In this document: piece after piece, positions 18,950-27,611 of the stretch
Layout of the letters: each line of letters opens with the position of its first letter
How positions within the stretch are numbered: position 1 is the stretch's first letter
Assembly (NCBI GenBank): GCA_020849855.1
Contig: JADZFO010000023.1
Coordinates: 1-64,000, forward strand
DNA length: 64,000 nt
Source: a bacterium
GTDB lineage: Bacteria > 4484-113 > JAFGCY01
Direction: 5' to 3'
The notes under the pieces: generated by a model
The model's database searches: none
What the model saw: the letters and a program-made list of their open reading frames with translations, nothing else
What the model was told of the DNA's origin: nothing
Translations under genes and position numbers: made by a program

Positions 18950-19855
18950 TCAGCCCCAGCCCAGGCCGTCGCCGCTTTCCTGGCGGCTGTCCTCAGGGGC
19001 TTCGGCCTTAGGAGCGGCCGGGCCCTCCTGATCCAGCAGGCCCAGGCTGCGCGCGGCGGCGGCCGGGTCGGGATTGTAGGTGGATAGTCCTGACAGCACA
19101 TCCAGCAGGGCGAAGCGGATCCCGGCCGGCTCAGCGCCGCTGCCGGCCACGCCGATGGAGATGCCGACCAGCACAAGGCTGACGAAGACGTTTGAGACCC
19201 AGTAGCTTCCGGCGGCCCGCAGCAAAACTTCAGTGTCAGCGCCGAGGCGCTCAGGGAGGAGCACAGCAAAGAGGAGCACATAAGCTGCCAGCGGCGCCCC
19301 CAGCAGGACCAGCATCCAGGCCGGCAGGGGCTGTCGTGGCGGCCGCTGCCAGCCGATGTCATCCAGCAGGAGCGGATAGGAACGCAGGAAGTCGCGGATG
19401 CGGCGGTCAAAGCCGTCCTGCCGCGGTCCCGGCTCACGAGTGTGCGTTTCAACCCATGTCTCGGCCATGCCAACCGGCCCGCTGCTGTGTTCCGGACTGC
19501 GGCCCAGAGATGGCAGGCGCTCATAGGCCTCTTCACTGAGCAGTTTTTCAAGCAGCATGCCGTCCAGCAGGACCGAGCGCGTGTGGTCATAGTGAAGCTG
19601 ATATGAGGACACGCTCTCGAGGCTGGAGAGATGCAGGCCCAGCCAGACACCCGCCGCGATGCCGATGATGACCAACACGATCTGCCAGGCCTGCGGATCG
19701 CTTTGCAGCGGGCTGAGCCACTTCAGCGGGACAAAGAGCCAGCCACCGGCCAGAGCGCAGAAGAAAATGCACAGGCCGCGGGCGAGTCGTACAGCATCCA
19801 CAGCAGAGCGGCGCACCTGTTCCAGTGTGTGGTTCGCTGCTTTCTGCGTGACCAT
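18950..19855 (-). CDS. Membrane protein, second of three tandem paralogues
   Basis: 301 residues with the same plan as its neighbours: two N-terminal membrane segments (about 28-46, 58-75), a cytoplasmic block with LLDGMLLEKLLSEEAYERL and FDRRIRDFLRSYPLLLDDIG, two more membrane segments (about 178-198, 222-242), and a disordered tail ending GDGLGWG. The tail end is shared with the third paralogue. The ATG start lies six bases after a TAGTAT, so this gene probably has its own leaderless promoter rather than being co-transcribed. Confidence 0.65.
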   Translation of the reverse strand: MVTQKAANHTLEQVRRSAVDAVRLARGLCIFFCALAGGWLFVPLKWLSPLQSDPQAWQIVLVIIGIAAGVWLGLHLSSLESVSSYQLHYDHTRSVLLDGMLLEKLLSEEAYERLPSLGRSPEHSSGPVGMAETWVETHTREPGPRQDGFDRRIRDFLRSYPLLLDDIGWQRPPRQPLPAWMLVLLGAPLAAYVLLFAVLLPERLGADTEVLLRAAGSYWVSNVFVSLVLVGISIGVAGSGAEPAGIRFALLDVLSGLSTYNPDPAAAARSLGLLDQEGPAAPKAEAPEDSRQESGDGLGWG

Positions 19856-19861
19856 GGGTGA

Positions 19862-19867
19862 ATACTA
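19862..19867 (-). promoter_or_regulatory. Extended -10 element (TGCTAGTAT) for a leaderless ATG start
   Basis: TAGTAT preceded by TGC ends six bases before ATG 19855 on the minus strand. Confidence 0.45.
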
Positions 19868-19885
19868 GCACTGCAGCAGGCAGCG

Positions 19886-20734
19886 CTAGCCCCAGCCCAG
19901 GCCGTCGCTGCTGCCCGGGTCATGGCCCTGCAGGGCGGCTAGCTGGTCCTGCATGTCGTCATAGCCGGCGCTGTAGTCGCGGCCGTCAAGCAGGTCCGCC
20001 AGGGTCAGGCGCTTGTAGCCGTCCAGCACGGAGCCCATCGCCCCGATGATGCCCATGCAGGCCAGGCCCAGGGGCGTCAGCAGGTGCAGGAAGAGCCACA
20101 GACCCGCCGGCTCGAGCTCCGCCGGCAGGTGGATGAGCGGCTCGCGGCTGTGCTTGCCGGGCAGGAAGAGCAGGCCTGCTGTGGCCAGCAGCATGGGCAG
20201 GACCACCAGCACGTTCATCTGGGCCCTGAAACCGGGCGGCAGGATGCTGTGGCCCAGCTCCTCACTAACCCTTCGCATAGAGGTGGCCAGATCGCTCATG
20301 CGGCGGTTGAAGTTGTCGGCGCCCGGCCCGGGCTTGCGCCAGGGATAGAAGACAAGACTGAAGCGGCGGCGGCGGTTGTCCGGGATCCCGAGGTACCTGA
20401 GCTGCTCATAGGCGTAAGGGTCAAGCACGCGCTCCAGCAGCATGCCATCGGTCAGAGCGCTGTGGATTGAGTTGTAGCAGGGGCCGCGCCACTGCGCCTG
20501 AACCGCTGTGCCAAGCAGGAAGCCGAAGACAAAGCCCAGTAGCACTCCGCCCAGGCCCAGCATGGCCAGGTTGCTGTCCAGCATGCCGTTCACGAAATAG
20601 TCCGCGCCGCCAAAGGCGAAGCCGCCGGCGAGAGCGAAGAGCATTCCGCTGCCGACCTTGCCGCTGCCGAGGCGATTGCGGCCGCTCTGGCGCAGGCGTT
20701 CGATGGTCACCGCAGGCGGGATATGCCGGGACAC
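19886..20734 (-). CDS. Membrane protein, third of three tandem paralogues
   Basis: 282 residues from GTG 20734 (an in-frame ATG at 20740 directly follows the -10 hexamer). Layout: two N-terminal membrane segments, cytoplasmic block LTDGMLLERVLDPYAYEQL and FNRRMSDLATSMRRVSEELG, two further membrane segments, and a tail ending SSDGLGWG. The DNA at both tail ends is also nearly identical (around 18952 and 19888), which suggests recent duplication or conversion there. Function is unknown. Confidence 0.65.
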   Translation of the reverse strand: MSRHIPPAVTIERLRQSGRNRLGSGKVGSGMLFALAGGFAFGGADYFVNGMLDSNLAMLGLGGVLLGFVFGFLLGTAVQAQWRGPCYNSIHSALTDGMLLERVLDPYAYEQLRYLGIPDNRRRRFSLVFYPWRKPGPGADNFNRRMSDLATSMRRVSEELGHSILPPGFRAQMNVLVVLPMLLATAGLLFLPGKHSREPLIHLPAELEPAGLWLFLHLLTPLGLACMGIIGAMGSVLDGYKRLTLADLLDGRDYSAGYDDMQDQLAALQGHDPGSSDGLGWG

Positions 20735-20740
20735 CGCCAT

Positions 20741-20775
20741 ATTATGCGTGGCAGCGGCGGCGGCGGGAATAATAA
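20741..20775. promoter_or_regulatory. Compact divergent promoter pair
   Basis: Minus strand: CATAAT at 20741-20746, six bases before GTG 20734. Plus strand: TAATAA at 20770-20775, six bases before ATG 20782. Both genes appear leaderless and the two -35 regions must overlap inside about 23 bases, so binding of polymerase to one side should exclude the other. Confidence 0.4.
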
Positions 20776-20781
20776 GGTGCA

Positions 20782-22524
20782 ATGAGCGACTGGAGATTTC
20801 TGGTCCTGATCCTGCTCAGCCTTGCGCTGGGCGCCTGCAGCGCGCGGCCGGGCAGCACTGAGCCGCCAGCCGGCCCGAATGGCGGGCTGCCAGGCATAGA
20901 TGAGCTGGACAGCCTGCGCGCGGCCAGCTCAGGCGACAGCCTCAGCCTGGACCCGTTGCAGACCTTGGATTCAGCCAACGCCAGCCCGGCGGGCAACGCG
21001 CTTAGCTTGAGCGCCCCGGCGGATGCCATAGCCTGGGCGCTGTATCGCATTGACCCGGCCAGCCTGTCGCAGCCGGATGCTCTGCCGCTCAGCATTCAGC
21101 TCAGCGGCAGCGGCAGCCTGAGCCTGCTGCTGGCGGACTTTGCTACGCGGCGCTGGAGCTTTGCCGCCGCTCTTGAAGCAGGGCAGGCCGCCGGCGATTT
21201 CAGCCTGCTCAGCCAGCCATTGTCAGCGCAGGGCTTTGCCTACTTCGCTGTAGCCGTGCCTGCCGGGGCCAGCGGCCAGATCGAGGGGCTGGAACTGAGC
21301 TACACCGTTCCGTCCGGCACCTTCTACGTCGCGCCGCCCCAACAGGGCGGGGATGACGCCAACCCCGGCAGCGCTGAGCAGCCCTGGGCCACCCTGCAGT
21401 TTGCCGCAGACCAGGCAGCGCCGGGCGCCTTGATCATCGTGCGGCCGGGGAGTTATGAGGCCTTTAAGATCCGCAATGGCGGCCAGCCCGCCGCGCCGGT
21501 GATCTTCCGCGCCGAGCCCGGAGCTGTAATCACAGAGCCGCAGGAAGGGCACATCGCCGGGATTGAGATCAGCGATGCGTCTGTGATCTGCGAGTACGTC
21601 CATGTTGAGGGCTTTGAAGTTCTCAGCGCCGGCGACGTTGGAATCTATGTCGCCGCTGTGGCGCTTGAAGCAGAGCCGCGGCGCGGCATCGTGCTGCGCA
21701 GCAACCGCTGCGGCGGCCTCGGCTCAACCGGAATCTGGCTGCTGAGCACTGCCGGAGCGCTACTGGAGGAAAACCGCTGCCTGGACTGCGGCCAGGCCGG
21801 CATCGCAGTGGGTGAAGAGCGCCAGGGCCTGACACTGCGCGGGAACATCTGCGATGGCAACGGCGAGTCCGGGATAGTCTTTGACGGCGGCAGCGCTGAG
21901 AGCGGGACGGCCGTGCTGGTGGAAGGCAATATCTGCTCAAACAACGGGGTGAGCGATTCAAACAGCGGCGGCCTGTACATCCGCGACCTGCGGCAGTCCA
22001 TCATCCGCAACAACCTGCTTTACCGCAACGGTCAGGGGATACTGCTGAGCAGCGAGGGCGGGTCAGAGGCCAGCGGCAATCTGATCGTCAACAACACTGT
22101 CTTTCAGGATGCCGATGGCGGCACCTGTGTGCAACTGCGCTCCGGCAGCAGCGGCAACCTGCTGTTCAACAACATCCTGCTGCACGACACGAACGCGGCT
22201 CCGGCGCTGGAGATAGACAACATCAGCCTGCCGGGCTTCCAGAGCGACTACAACATTGTCTCCAACCTGATCGTCACCGAGGAACAGGGCGAACTGACCC
22301 TGGCCCAGTGGCAGGCCCTGGGCCTGCGCGACGAGCATTCGCGCCTGGGCAACAGCTTCAACCTCTTCACCAGCACAGTTGAAGACAACTATCGCCTGGC
22401 GATGGGGGCCCTGGCGCTGGAAAGCGCGCTGGCTGACTTCGCGCCGCTGGCCGACATTGAAGGCACCAGCCGGCCGCAGGGCGCGGTGCCGGATATCGGC
22501 TGCTATGAAAAGGCCGGCCCCTAG
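20782..22524 (+). CDS. Lipoprotein with right-handed beta-helix
   Basis: 580 residues. Lipobox LGAC closes the signal peptide. Residues ~50-175 contain the shared N-terminal region (motif LADFATRRWSF). At ~180 the sequence YVAPPQQGGDDANPGS and then PWATLQFAADQAAPG mark the DUF1565-type entry to a parallel beta-helix, which runs to ~530 with many N-x-x and G-N-x turns (ENRCLDCGQAGIAVG, GNICDGNGESGIVFD). The end, PDIGCYE, is the closing motif of choice-of-anchor Q type proteins. Such helices often bind or cut polysaccharides; catalytic residues cannot be assigned here. Confidence 0.75.
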   Translation: MSDWRFLVLILLSLALGACSARPGSTEPPAGPNGGLPGIDELDSLRAASSGDSLSLDPLQTLDSANASPAGNALSLSAPADAIAWALYRIDPASLSQPDALPLSIQLSGSGSLSLLLADFATRRWSFAAALEAGQAAGDFSLLSQPLSAQGFAYFAVAVPAGASGQIEGLELSYTVPSGTFYVAPPQQGGDDANPGSAEQPWATLQFAADQAAPGALIIVRPGSYEAFKIRNGGQPAAPVIFRAEPGAVITEPQEGHIAGIEISDASVICEYVHVEGFEVLSAGDVGIYVAAVALEAEPRRGIVLRSNRCGGLGSTGIWLLSTAGALLEENRCLDCGQAGIAVGEERQGLTLRGNICDGNGESGIVFDGGSAESGTAVLVEGNICSNNGVSDSNSGGLYIRDLRQSIIRNNLLYRNGQGILLSSEGGSEASGNLIVNNTVFQDADGGTCVQLRSGSSGNLLFNNILLHDTNAAPALEIDNISLPGFQSDYNIVSNLIVTEEQGELTLAQWQALGLRDEHSRLGNSFNLFTSTVEDNYRLAMGALALESALADFAPLADIEGTSRPQGAVPDIGCYEKAGP

Positions 22525-22532
22525 GCCGGCCT
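22511..22532. terminator. Hairpin over the stop codon, possible terminator
   Basis: AGGCCGGC-CCCTAG-GCCGGCCT is a perfect 8-bp stem that includes the TAG stop of the beta-helix gene. It lies between two convergent genes, so it may serve both, but only a short T-rich run follows. Confidence 0.45.
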
Positions 22533-22577
22533 GATTTACAGCAGGGTGATCAGCGCCGCGGCGCTGGGTTCGCGGCC

Positions 22578-23747
22578 TCAGGCCGCCCCGGGCACCGAGG
22601 CTTCCTCTGCCTCGGCAGCGCCTTCCTGCGACTTCTGCCACTTGCCGCAGTGATGGCAGAAGACACTGTCGCGCACGAGGATGCCGTCGCAGTCGCTGCA
22701 GCGCGGGCCGCTGCGCCATTCGAAGACCAGGCGCAGGTTGTGGTGGCAGGCGTTGCACATCTTGGGCTGCTCGTGCTGGATGTTCGGGTTGCCGCAGAAG
22801 GGGCAGACCAGCGCATGCTCGATGGGCATGTGCTCGCTGTTCTGGGCCGCGCTGTCGCCGCTGGCCAGACTGGCCGCCGCGCCGCCGGAAGTGGCAAGCG
22901 GCAGGGAGTATTCAAGGTTCTCGAAGACCGGCATTTCCTGGTCAATCTCAAAGATGCCGGCGTTGCGCATGGCGATGGCGGCGATCTTGGCCGCTGTAGC
23001 CACCAGCAGGGGCACGATCAGCCCGCCCAGCAGGGCCGGGAAAAGGCCGGCCAGGCCGTCAAAGAGCGGGCCGGTGAGGGACAACATCAGGACCGCCACC
23101 AGGGAGTAGACGGCGTAGGGGCCGCAGACATAAACAGCGTCGTTGCTGCGGCGGGTGATCATCACCACGATCAGAAAACCCAGCAGCAGGCTGGCAATGC
23201 CGATCCACAGGTCGCCCTGGACGATCACCGTGGCCTGGTCCTGGCCGAAGTTCGCGGTGGAGGCGACGCTCTGGGGCATGCCGGTCGGCAGCAGGTGCCG
23301 GCCAATCAGACCGACAGGCGGCAGGTGGCCAAAGGCGTCCACATAAGCCGGCTCGCTGTAGGGCCAGGGTGAGATGCTGTCGCCGCTGCGGATCTCAAAG
23401 GCAAAGCTGAGCATGCCGGTGAGCAGCAGGGGGATCCAGGCCAGGGCCCACATGGCAGGGCGGAAGAACTGGCCCAGGGCCAGGTCGCCGGCGCCGGAGT
23501 CGACAACAATGTCCGGCTCGCGCTCGGAGGCGGGAATCTCGGCAGCGGCAGGGGCTTCGGCGGCGAGCTGGGTCTCGGGTCCGCTGGACTGGGTCAGTTC
23601 AGAGCTGTTCGCCGGATTAACCGCGAACCAGTCCAGGTTATGTTCAGCCGCCTGTTCCGCCGCTGGCGGATCAGCCTTTCCATTTGTGCTGCCGGCCTGC
23701 CCTACACCAGGAGGCAGCTTAGACGGTCCTTCAGCATCAGCCCACAT
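22578..23747 (-). CDS. Zinc-ribbon membrane protein, unknown
   Basis: 389 residues. An acidic N-terminal region of ~100 residues precedes about four membrane segments (about 97-115, 168-192, 203-222, 230-255). The C-terminal ~75 residues carry four CxxC pairs: CPFC, CNAC, CSDC and CHHC, giving two zinc ribbons of rubredoxin-knuckle type. This type of tail is often found in proteins that sense or scaffold at the membrane, but no specific family is recognised. A TATAGC lies upstream at 23760-23765 and the GAGGTG before the ATG may be the ribosome-binding site. Confidence 0.65.
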   Translation of the reverse strand: MWADAEGPSKLPPGVGQAGSTNGKADPPAAEQAAEHNLDWFAVNPANSSELTQSSGPETQLAAEAPAAAEIPASEREPDIVVDSGAGDLALGQFFRPAMWALAWIPLLLTGMLSFAFEIRSGDSISPWPYSEPAYVDAFGHLPPVGLIGRHLLPTGMPQSVASTANFGQDQATVIVQGDLWIGIASLLLGFLIVVMITRRSNDAVYVCGPYAVYSLVAVLMLSLTGPLFDGLAGLFPALLGGLIVPLLVATAAKIAAIAMRNAGIFEIDQEMPVFENLEYSLPLATSGGAAASLASGDSAAQNSEHMPIEHALVCPFCGNPNIQHEQPKMCNACHHNLRLVFEWRSGPRCSDCDGILVRDSVFCHHCGKWQKSQEGAAEAEEASVPGAA

Positions 23748-24084
23748 CCGGGCACCTCGCTATACACCGGCGGCCAAGGCCACCGGCCGGTTTACCGTCC
23801 ACCCGTCCCTGTCAAACACAACTCAGCATCCACAACGGCCGTCCCCCACACCGGCGCACCGCGCCAGCTGCTTCGTTGCCAAACCGCTGTGTCCTCACAA
23901 AGTGAGACGAACAACTAAACATTATGTTACTAGAAAGTGAAGCAGGCTGCAACAAGGGCTGTTGATATATTGCTTAAGCGCGAATGAGCAGCGCCGATAC
24001 AGGCTCAGGCGGCCGGCGGCAGAAGGGCCGGGCGCCCGCAGCCGGACTATTGCGCCAATATGGCTTTACATCAGCCTTTCGTGC
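23748..24084. other. Intergenic region without recognised gene
   Basis: Between divergent genes. It holds a small hairpin CTCAC-AAA-GTGAG near 23895 and an AT-rich patch with AACATTATGTT (5-bp inverted arms) near 23918. Short open frames here lack start signals and look random. Confidence 0.5.
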
Positions 24085-24118
24085 TATAATCCGCCTTTAA
24101 TAGGAAGGGCGACCTTCC
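24085..24118 (+). promoter_or_regulatory. Strong promoter -10 and 5'-leader hairpin
   Basis: TATAAT at 24085-24090, preceded by TGC (extended -10). Twelve bases later the leader forms GGAAGG-GCGA-CCTTCC (24103-24118), a stem closed by a GNRA-type loop, at the very 5' end of the transcript where it would protect the RNA. The leader runs ~85 bases to AGGAGG and ATG 24183. Confidence 0.55.
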
Positions 24119-24182
24119 CGCTTTGCCGGGCGCACCGCCTCCGGAGCGCAGGCAGGGGCCATCAGACTTAGGAGGAGATGGA

Positions 24183-25220
24183 ATGATGAGGACCGAGCAT
24201 GGGCTGCTGGGCCGTCTGTGCATTGGCGCTGCAGGCATCGCTGCCACAGTGCTCCTCGCCGCGCCGCTGACGGCGCAGGCGCAGGTGGTGCCTGGCACTC
24301 TCGATCCCTACGAGCTGGCGCCGAAGAACGTGCACCTTTATCCGGTCAGCCTTGATGCGCGCGTGCCCTTCCAGTACGTCCCGCCGATCTTCGCCCCGCG
24401 CCCGATGTGGCGTGGCGCCCTGACCGCGCAGGAGCTGTACGGCATCGCGCCGCACAACTGGACCGTGCAGGAGATCCCGGATTCCACCGCGCTGGTGGCC
24501 TGGGGCACCGTCCACAAGGGCAAGAAGAACAAGACTCAGACCGTGGTCAAGGAAGCCGCCAACCAGCAGGAATTCCTGATCGTGCCTCCGGCCGGCCTGG
24601 GTTCCAGCGACTTCATGTATGTGAAGACCAGCATGCGCTGGGTGCCCAAGAGCGCCGACAGCGAGATTTCCGAGATGCTGGAGCGCGAGCTGATCACTGA
24701 GCCCGGCCCCCGCGTTAACTCGCTGGCCGAGGAGCTGACGGTTTCGCAGCTGATGTACAACTACGAGCGCGTTGAAGACGTGGCTGACATGCAGCCGCGC
24801 ATTCATCCCTCCCTGTCGGATGAGCTGGCCACCAACTACTGGCCGGTGGATCAGATCTACTTCGCCTACAGCGGCTGGCGCCGTGATCCGCAGCGCCTGC
24901 GCACCGCCGGCGACTTCATCCCGCAGTGGTTCACCTTCGAGGGCAAGCTGCTGGCGACCAAGAAGGCCTCCAACGGCTGGTACCTGCTGCGCGTGGACTG
25001 CCAGGGCTACAACCCCTGGTACCCGCACGAGGTGACCAAGAACATCATGCGCAAGCTGATCGCCCGTTCCTTCGATGAGTTCGTTGAGCCGACCCGCTAC
25101 TACGATGTTGAGCTGCCGATGGATGGCAAGGAATGGCATCGTCAGGGCAGCGGCGAGATGCGTCCTCACGACACCCGCAAGCGCGCCGGCACCGGCAGCG
25201 CTGGCCAGGGCTCCTACTAG
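24183..25220 (+). CDS. Exported protein of unknown function, probably abundant
   Basis: 345 residues. A signal peptide (hydrophobic core TVLLAAPL, ending TAQAQ) sends it out of the cytoplasm. The mature part is globular without repeats, rich in aromatic residues (NWTVQEIPDSTALVAWGTV, YWPVDQIYFAYSGWRRDP, CQGYNPWYPHEV) and ends in a basic disordered tail. I do not recognise a family. Expression signals are the best in the window: perfect -10, 5' hairpin, perfect AGGAGG at 24170-24175 and an intrinsic terminator after the stop. Of two adjacent ATGs I chose 24183. Confidence 0.7.
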   Translation: MMRTEHGLLGRLCIGAAGIAATVLLAAPLTAQAQVVPGTLDPYELAPKNVHLYPVSLDARVPFQYVPPIFAPRPMWRGALTAQELYGIAPHNWTVQEIPDSTALVAWGTVHKGKKNKTQTVVKEAANQQEFLIVPPAGLGSSDFMYVKTSMRWVPKSADSEISEMLERELITEPGPRVNSLAEELTVSQLMYNYERVEDVADMQPRIHPSLSDELATNYWPVDQIYFAYSGWRRDPQRLRTAGDFIPQWFTFEGKLLATKKASNGWYLLRVDCQGYNPWYPHEVTKNIMRKLIARSFDEFVEPTRYYDVELPMDGKEWHRQGSGEMRPHDTRKRAGTGSAGQGSY

Positions 25221-25258
25221 GCCCGGGGCTGGGAAACCAGCCGCTTAAACAGAAGCTC

Positions 25259-25288
25259 AAGGGCGGGGGAAACCCCGCCCTTTTCTTT
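25259..25288 (+). terminator. Rho-independent terminator
   Basis: GGGCGGGG-GAAA-CCCCGCCC (8-bp stem, GAAA loop) followed by TTTTCTTT, 40 bases after the stop of the exported-protein gene. Confidence 0.85.
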
Positions 25289-25440
25289 GGGTCTGGACTG
25301 AAACAAGCGCGCCTTCCATGTCGGCGCGCAGCGAGCAGGGCTGGATGAGAGGCATGAGGGCGTACAAGCAAAACGCCTCCCTGGGGAGGCGCATCTGTCT
25401 GGTAGACATGAAGTCTACCCCGGCCACTGGCGCCAGCGCC

Positions 25441-25446
25441 TAAAAT
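25441..25446 (+). promoter_or_regulatory. -10 element TAAAAT for a leaderless GTG start
   Basis: TAAAAT ends six bases before GTG 25453. Upstream are two hairpins, CGCCTCC-CTG-GGGAGGCG (about 25374-25391) and GGTAGAC-ATGAA-GTCTACC (about 25401-25419), which may belong to the end of the previous transcript or to control of this one. Confidence 0.4.
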
Positions 25447-25452
25447 CAGCAG

Positions 25453-26295
25453 GTGGATAGCCGCCCCGCCGCACATGCTTACCGCCCGCCCAGCCCGGCG
25501 CACTGGCTGGCCCTGTGCTGGCACTATGCCCTGCAGCGCCTGAAGATGGACCTGGCCTACCGCGGCGATTACCTCTTCGCCATGTTCACCAGCCTGCTTT
25601 ACACCTGCCTGCAGCTCTTCTTCCTCTGGGCGCTGTTCAGCCGGGTGCCGCAGGTGCACGGCTGGACCCTGGAGGGCATGATCCTGCTCTTTGGCTTCAG
25701 CCAGGTCTCCTTCGGCTGGTTTTCCGTGGGCTTCTTTGAGCTGGTCAACCAGCTCTCGGACTACTACATCCTGGAGGGCCACCTGGACCGGCCGCTGCTG
25801 CGCCCGGCCCCGCCGCTGCTGCAGCTGATCATGGAGAACCTCAGCCTGCGCGAGCTGCATATCGTGGTCAAGGGCACGGCCATCGTCTGGTGGGCCCTGG
25901 GCCAGCTGGAGCAGCCGGTGGCGATGGCGCCCTGGGTCTTCCTGGCCATGCAGGGCCTTGGCATCCTTGGCGCGGTCGTTTACGCCGGCGTCTTCCTGGC
26001 CATCGCCTCGCTGAGTTTCTGGGTCAAGGACCGCGTCGGCCTGGTCAACCCGCTCTTTTCGGTATCTGAAGCGGCGCGCTACCCGTTGACGATCTATGAC
26101 CACTGGGTGCAGGTGCTCTTCACCGTGGTGGTGCCCTTCGGCTTCGCCGCCTTCTACCCGGCGCTCTATTTCACCGAGCCGGAGAGCTGGCGGCGCTGGC
26201 TGCTGCTGGGCCCGCTGATTGCGGCCGTCACCATGGGCTTTGGCATCCTGGTCTTCAGCGGCGGCCTGAAGCGCTATGAGAGCTCTGGAACCTGA
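25453..26295 (+). CDS. ABC-2 type transporter permease (COG3694-like)
   Basis: 280 residues with about six membrane segments (around 45-65, 75-95, 130-150, 160-185, 215-235, 245-268) and the start pattern ALQRLKMDLAYRGDYLFAMF seen in ABC-2 permeases of the uncharacterised COG3694/PF06182 group. Partners are usually a second permease and an ATPase in the same operon; neither is adjacent here. The ABC ATPase at 17013 is the only other exporter part in the window. Confidence 0.75.
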   Translation: MDSRPAAHAYRPPSPAHWLALCWHYALQRLKMDLAYRGDYLFAMFTSLLYTCLQLFFLWALFSRVPQVHGWTLEGMILLFGFSQVSFGWFSVGFFELVNQLSDYYILEGHLDRPLLRPAPPLLQLIMENLSLRELHIVVKGTAIVWWALGQLEQPVAMAPWVFLAMQGLGILGAVVYAGVFLAIASLSFWVKDRVGLVNPLFSVSEAARYPLTIYDHWVQVLFTVVVPFGFAAFYPALYFTEPESWRRWLLLGPLIAAVTMGFGILVFSGGLKRYESSGT

Positions 26296-26390
26296 ATTGA
26301 GGCACTCAGCCGGAAATCGATGTATCCGCGACAGTTAATTTTGCAGTCCTGAGACTTTAATGGACTTTCAAGCAGGCAAGTGGCAGGCAA

Positions 26391-26417
26391 AGAAAAAGCC
26401 TCCGCTCCCGCGGAGGC
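26391..26417 (-). terminator. Rho-independent terminator of the ccsA-resB-prenyl synthase operon
   Basis: On the minus strand GCCTCCGC-GGGA-GCGGAGGC is followed by TTTTTCT. It lies ~155 bases after the stop of the polyprenyl synthase gene. The stretch 26418-26572 shows no gene. Confidence 0.8.
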
Positions 26418-26572
26418 CGCTGTAGGGGGAATAATAGCTGGCCGACTGCAATTGGTTTTACAGTCACTAATACAGACCAGCGTAAACCCTCCGGGTTCCC
26501 GAAATCGGGAAGAATTTCTGAGTGTTTTCGGCGCAGAACTGCGCGATTCGAAGCTCAGCCCAGGGGGCTGAA

Positions 26573-27595
26573 TCAGGCTGGCCCGAGGGCGAGACTGGGG
26601 GACAGCACATCCAGCACGGAGTGCTCAATTCCCGCCAGAACTTCCAGCGCCGCCGCCCCCGCGCCGGCCGCTTGCATCTGGCTGCGCGTCTGAGCCGCCC
26701 CGCTCAGCAGGCGCTGAGCCTCGCCATAGGCAAAGCCCAGGCTCCCCAGCGCGCTGAGGTGGCTGCGCAGCTCTGCCGCCGCGCCCTGCTCGGCCGCGCT
26801 GCCAGGCTGTTCAGCGCAGGCGCTCTGATAGGCATCCACCAGCTTCGCCGTCAGCTCCGGGGCTTCCAGGTGCGCGTGGATCACCGGCAGGGTGATCCGG
26901 CCTTCCTTGATGTCGTTCATCGCCGGCTTGCCGGTGGCAGCGGGGTCGAGGGTGAGATCCAGCAGGTCGTCCACAACCTGGAAGGCCAGGCCGAGCTGCT
27001 TGCCATAGTCGCGGGCCAGGCCGTGCAGGGGCTCGCCAGCGCCGCCCAGATAGGCGCCCATCTGGCTGACCAGGGCGAAGAGGCTGCCGGTCTTCAGGTA
27101 GATCACGTCGTAGTATTTCTCGACCGAGAGATCGAGGTTGTTGCGGTTGACCACTTCCTCGATCACGCCGAGGCCCAGCTCGCGGCTGGCGGCGAACATC
27201 AGCTCCAGCAGGCGGAAGTCGCGCTCGCTGGTGACAGCCTCGAAGACCAGGGCCAGCAGATAGTCGCCCACGACCACCGCGATCTCATTGCCGAAGCGGC
27301 TGGAGAGCGTCAGCTTGCCGCGGCGTGTCTCCGCCTCGTCGATCACGTCGTCGTGGATCAGGGTGGCGGTGTGCAGCAGCTCACAGCAGGCGGCGCAGTT
27401 GACGAAGGACTCGTACCTGCCGCTGTCGCCAAGCGAGGCCATGTTGATCAGCAGGCGCGGGCGCAGCAGCTTGCCGCGGCTCTGGCCGACCTCAGCGATA
27501 TAGCGGGTGACGATGCCCTCACTGCCGGCGACGATGGCCTCCATGCGCTCGCCGACGTGCTGAAGCTGGTCCTGGACTGAATGTGCGGCGCTCAT
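26573..27595 (-). CDS. Polyprenyl diphosphate synthase
   Basis: 340 residues of the trans-prenyltransferase family. First Asp-rich motif DDVIDEAETRRGK (near residue 80) and second motif QVVDDLLDLT (near 212) bind the magnesium-diphosphate; GKLLRPRLL near residue 37 is the substrate-binding G-K-x-x-R-P. Relatives make C30-C50 chains for quinone side chains; chain length cannot be set from sequence alone. It is the last gene of an operon with ccsA and resB (16-base gap, GGAGGG site), which fits a respiratory-chain role. Confidence 0.87.
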   Translation of the reverse strand: MSAAHSVQDQLQHVGERMEAIVAGSEGIVTRYIAEVGQSRGKLLRPRLLINMASLGDSGRYESFVNCAACCELLHTATLIHDDVIDEAETRRGKLTLSSRFGNEIAVVVGDYLLALVFEAVTSERDFRLLELMFAASRELGLGVIEEVVNRNNLDLSVEKYYDVIYLKTGSLFALVSQMGAYLGGAGEPLHGLARDYGKQLGLAFQVVDDLLDLTLDPAATGKPAMNDIKEGRITLPVIHAHLEAPELTAKLVDAYQSACAEQPGSAAEQGAAAELRSHLSALGSLGFAYGEAQRLLSGAAQTRSQMQAAGAGAAALEVLAGIEHSVLDVLSPSLALGPA

Positions 27596-27611
27596 GCGCC
27601 CTCCGTGGTCA

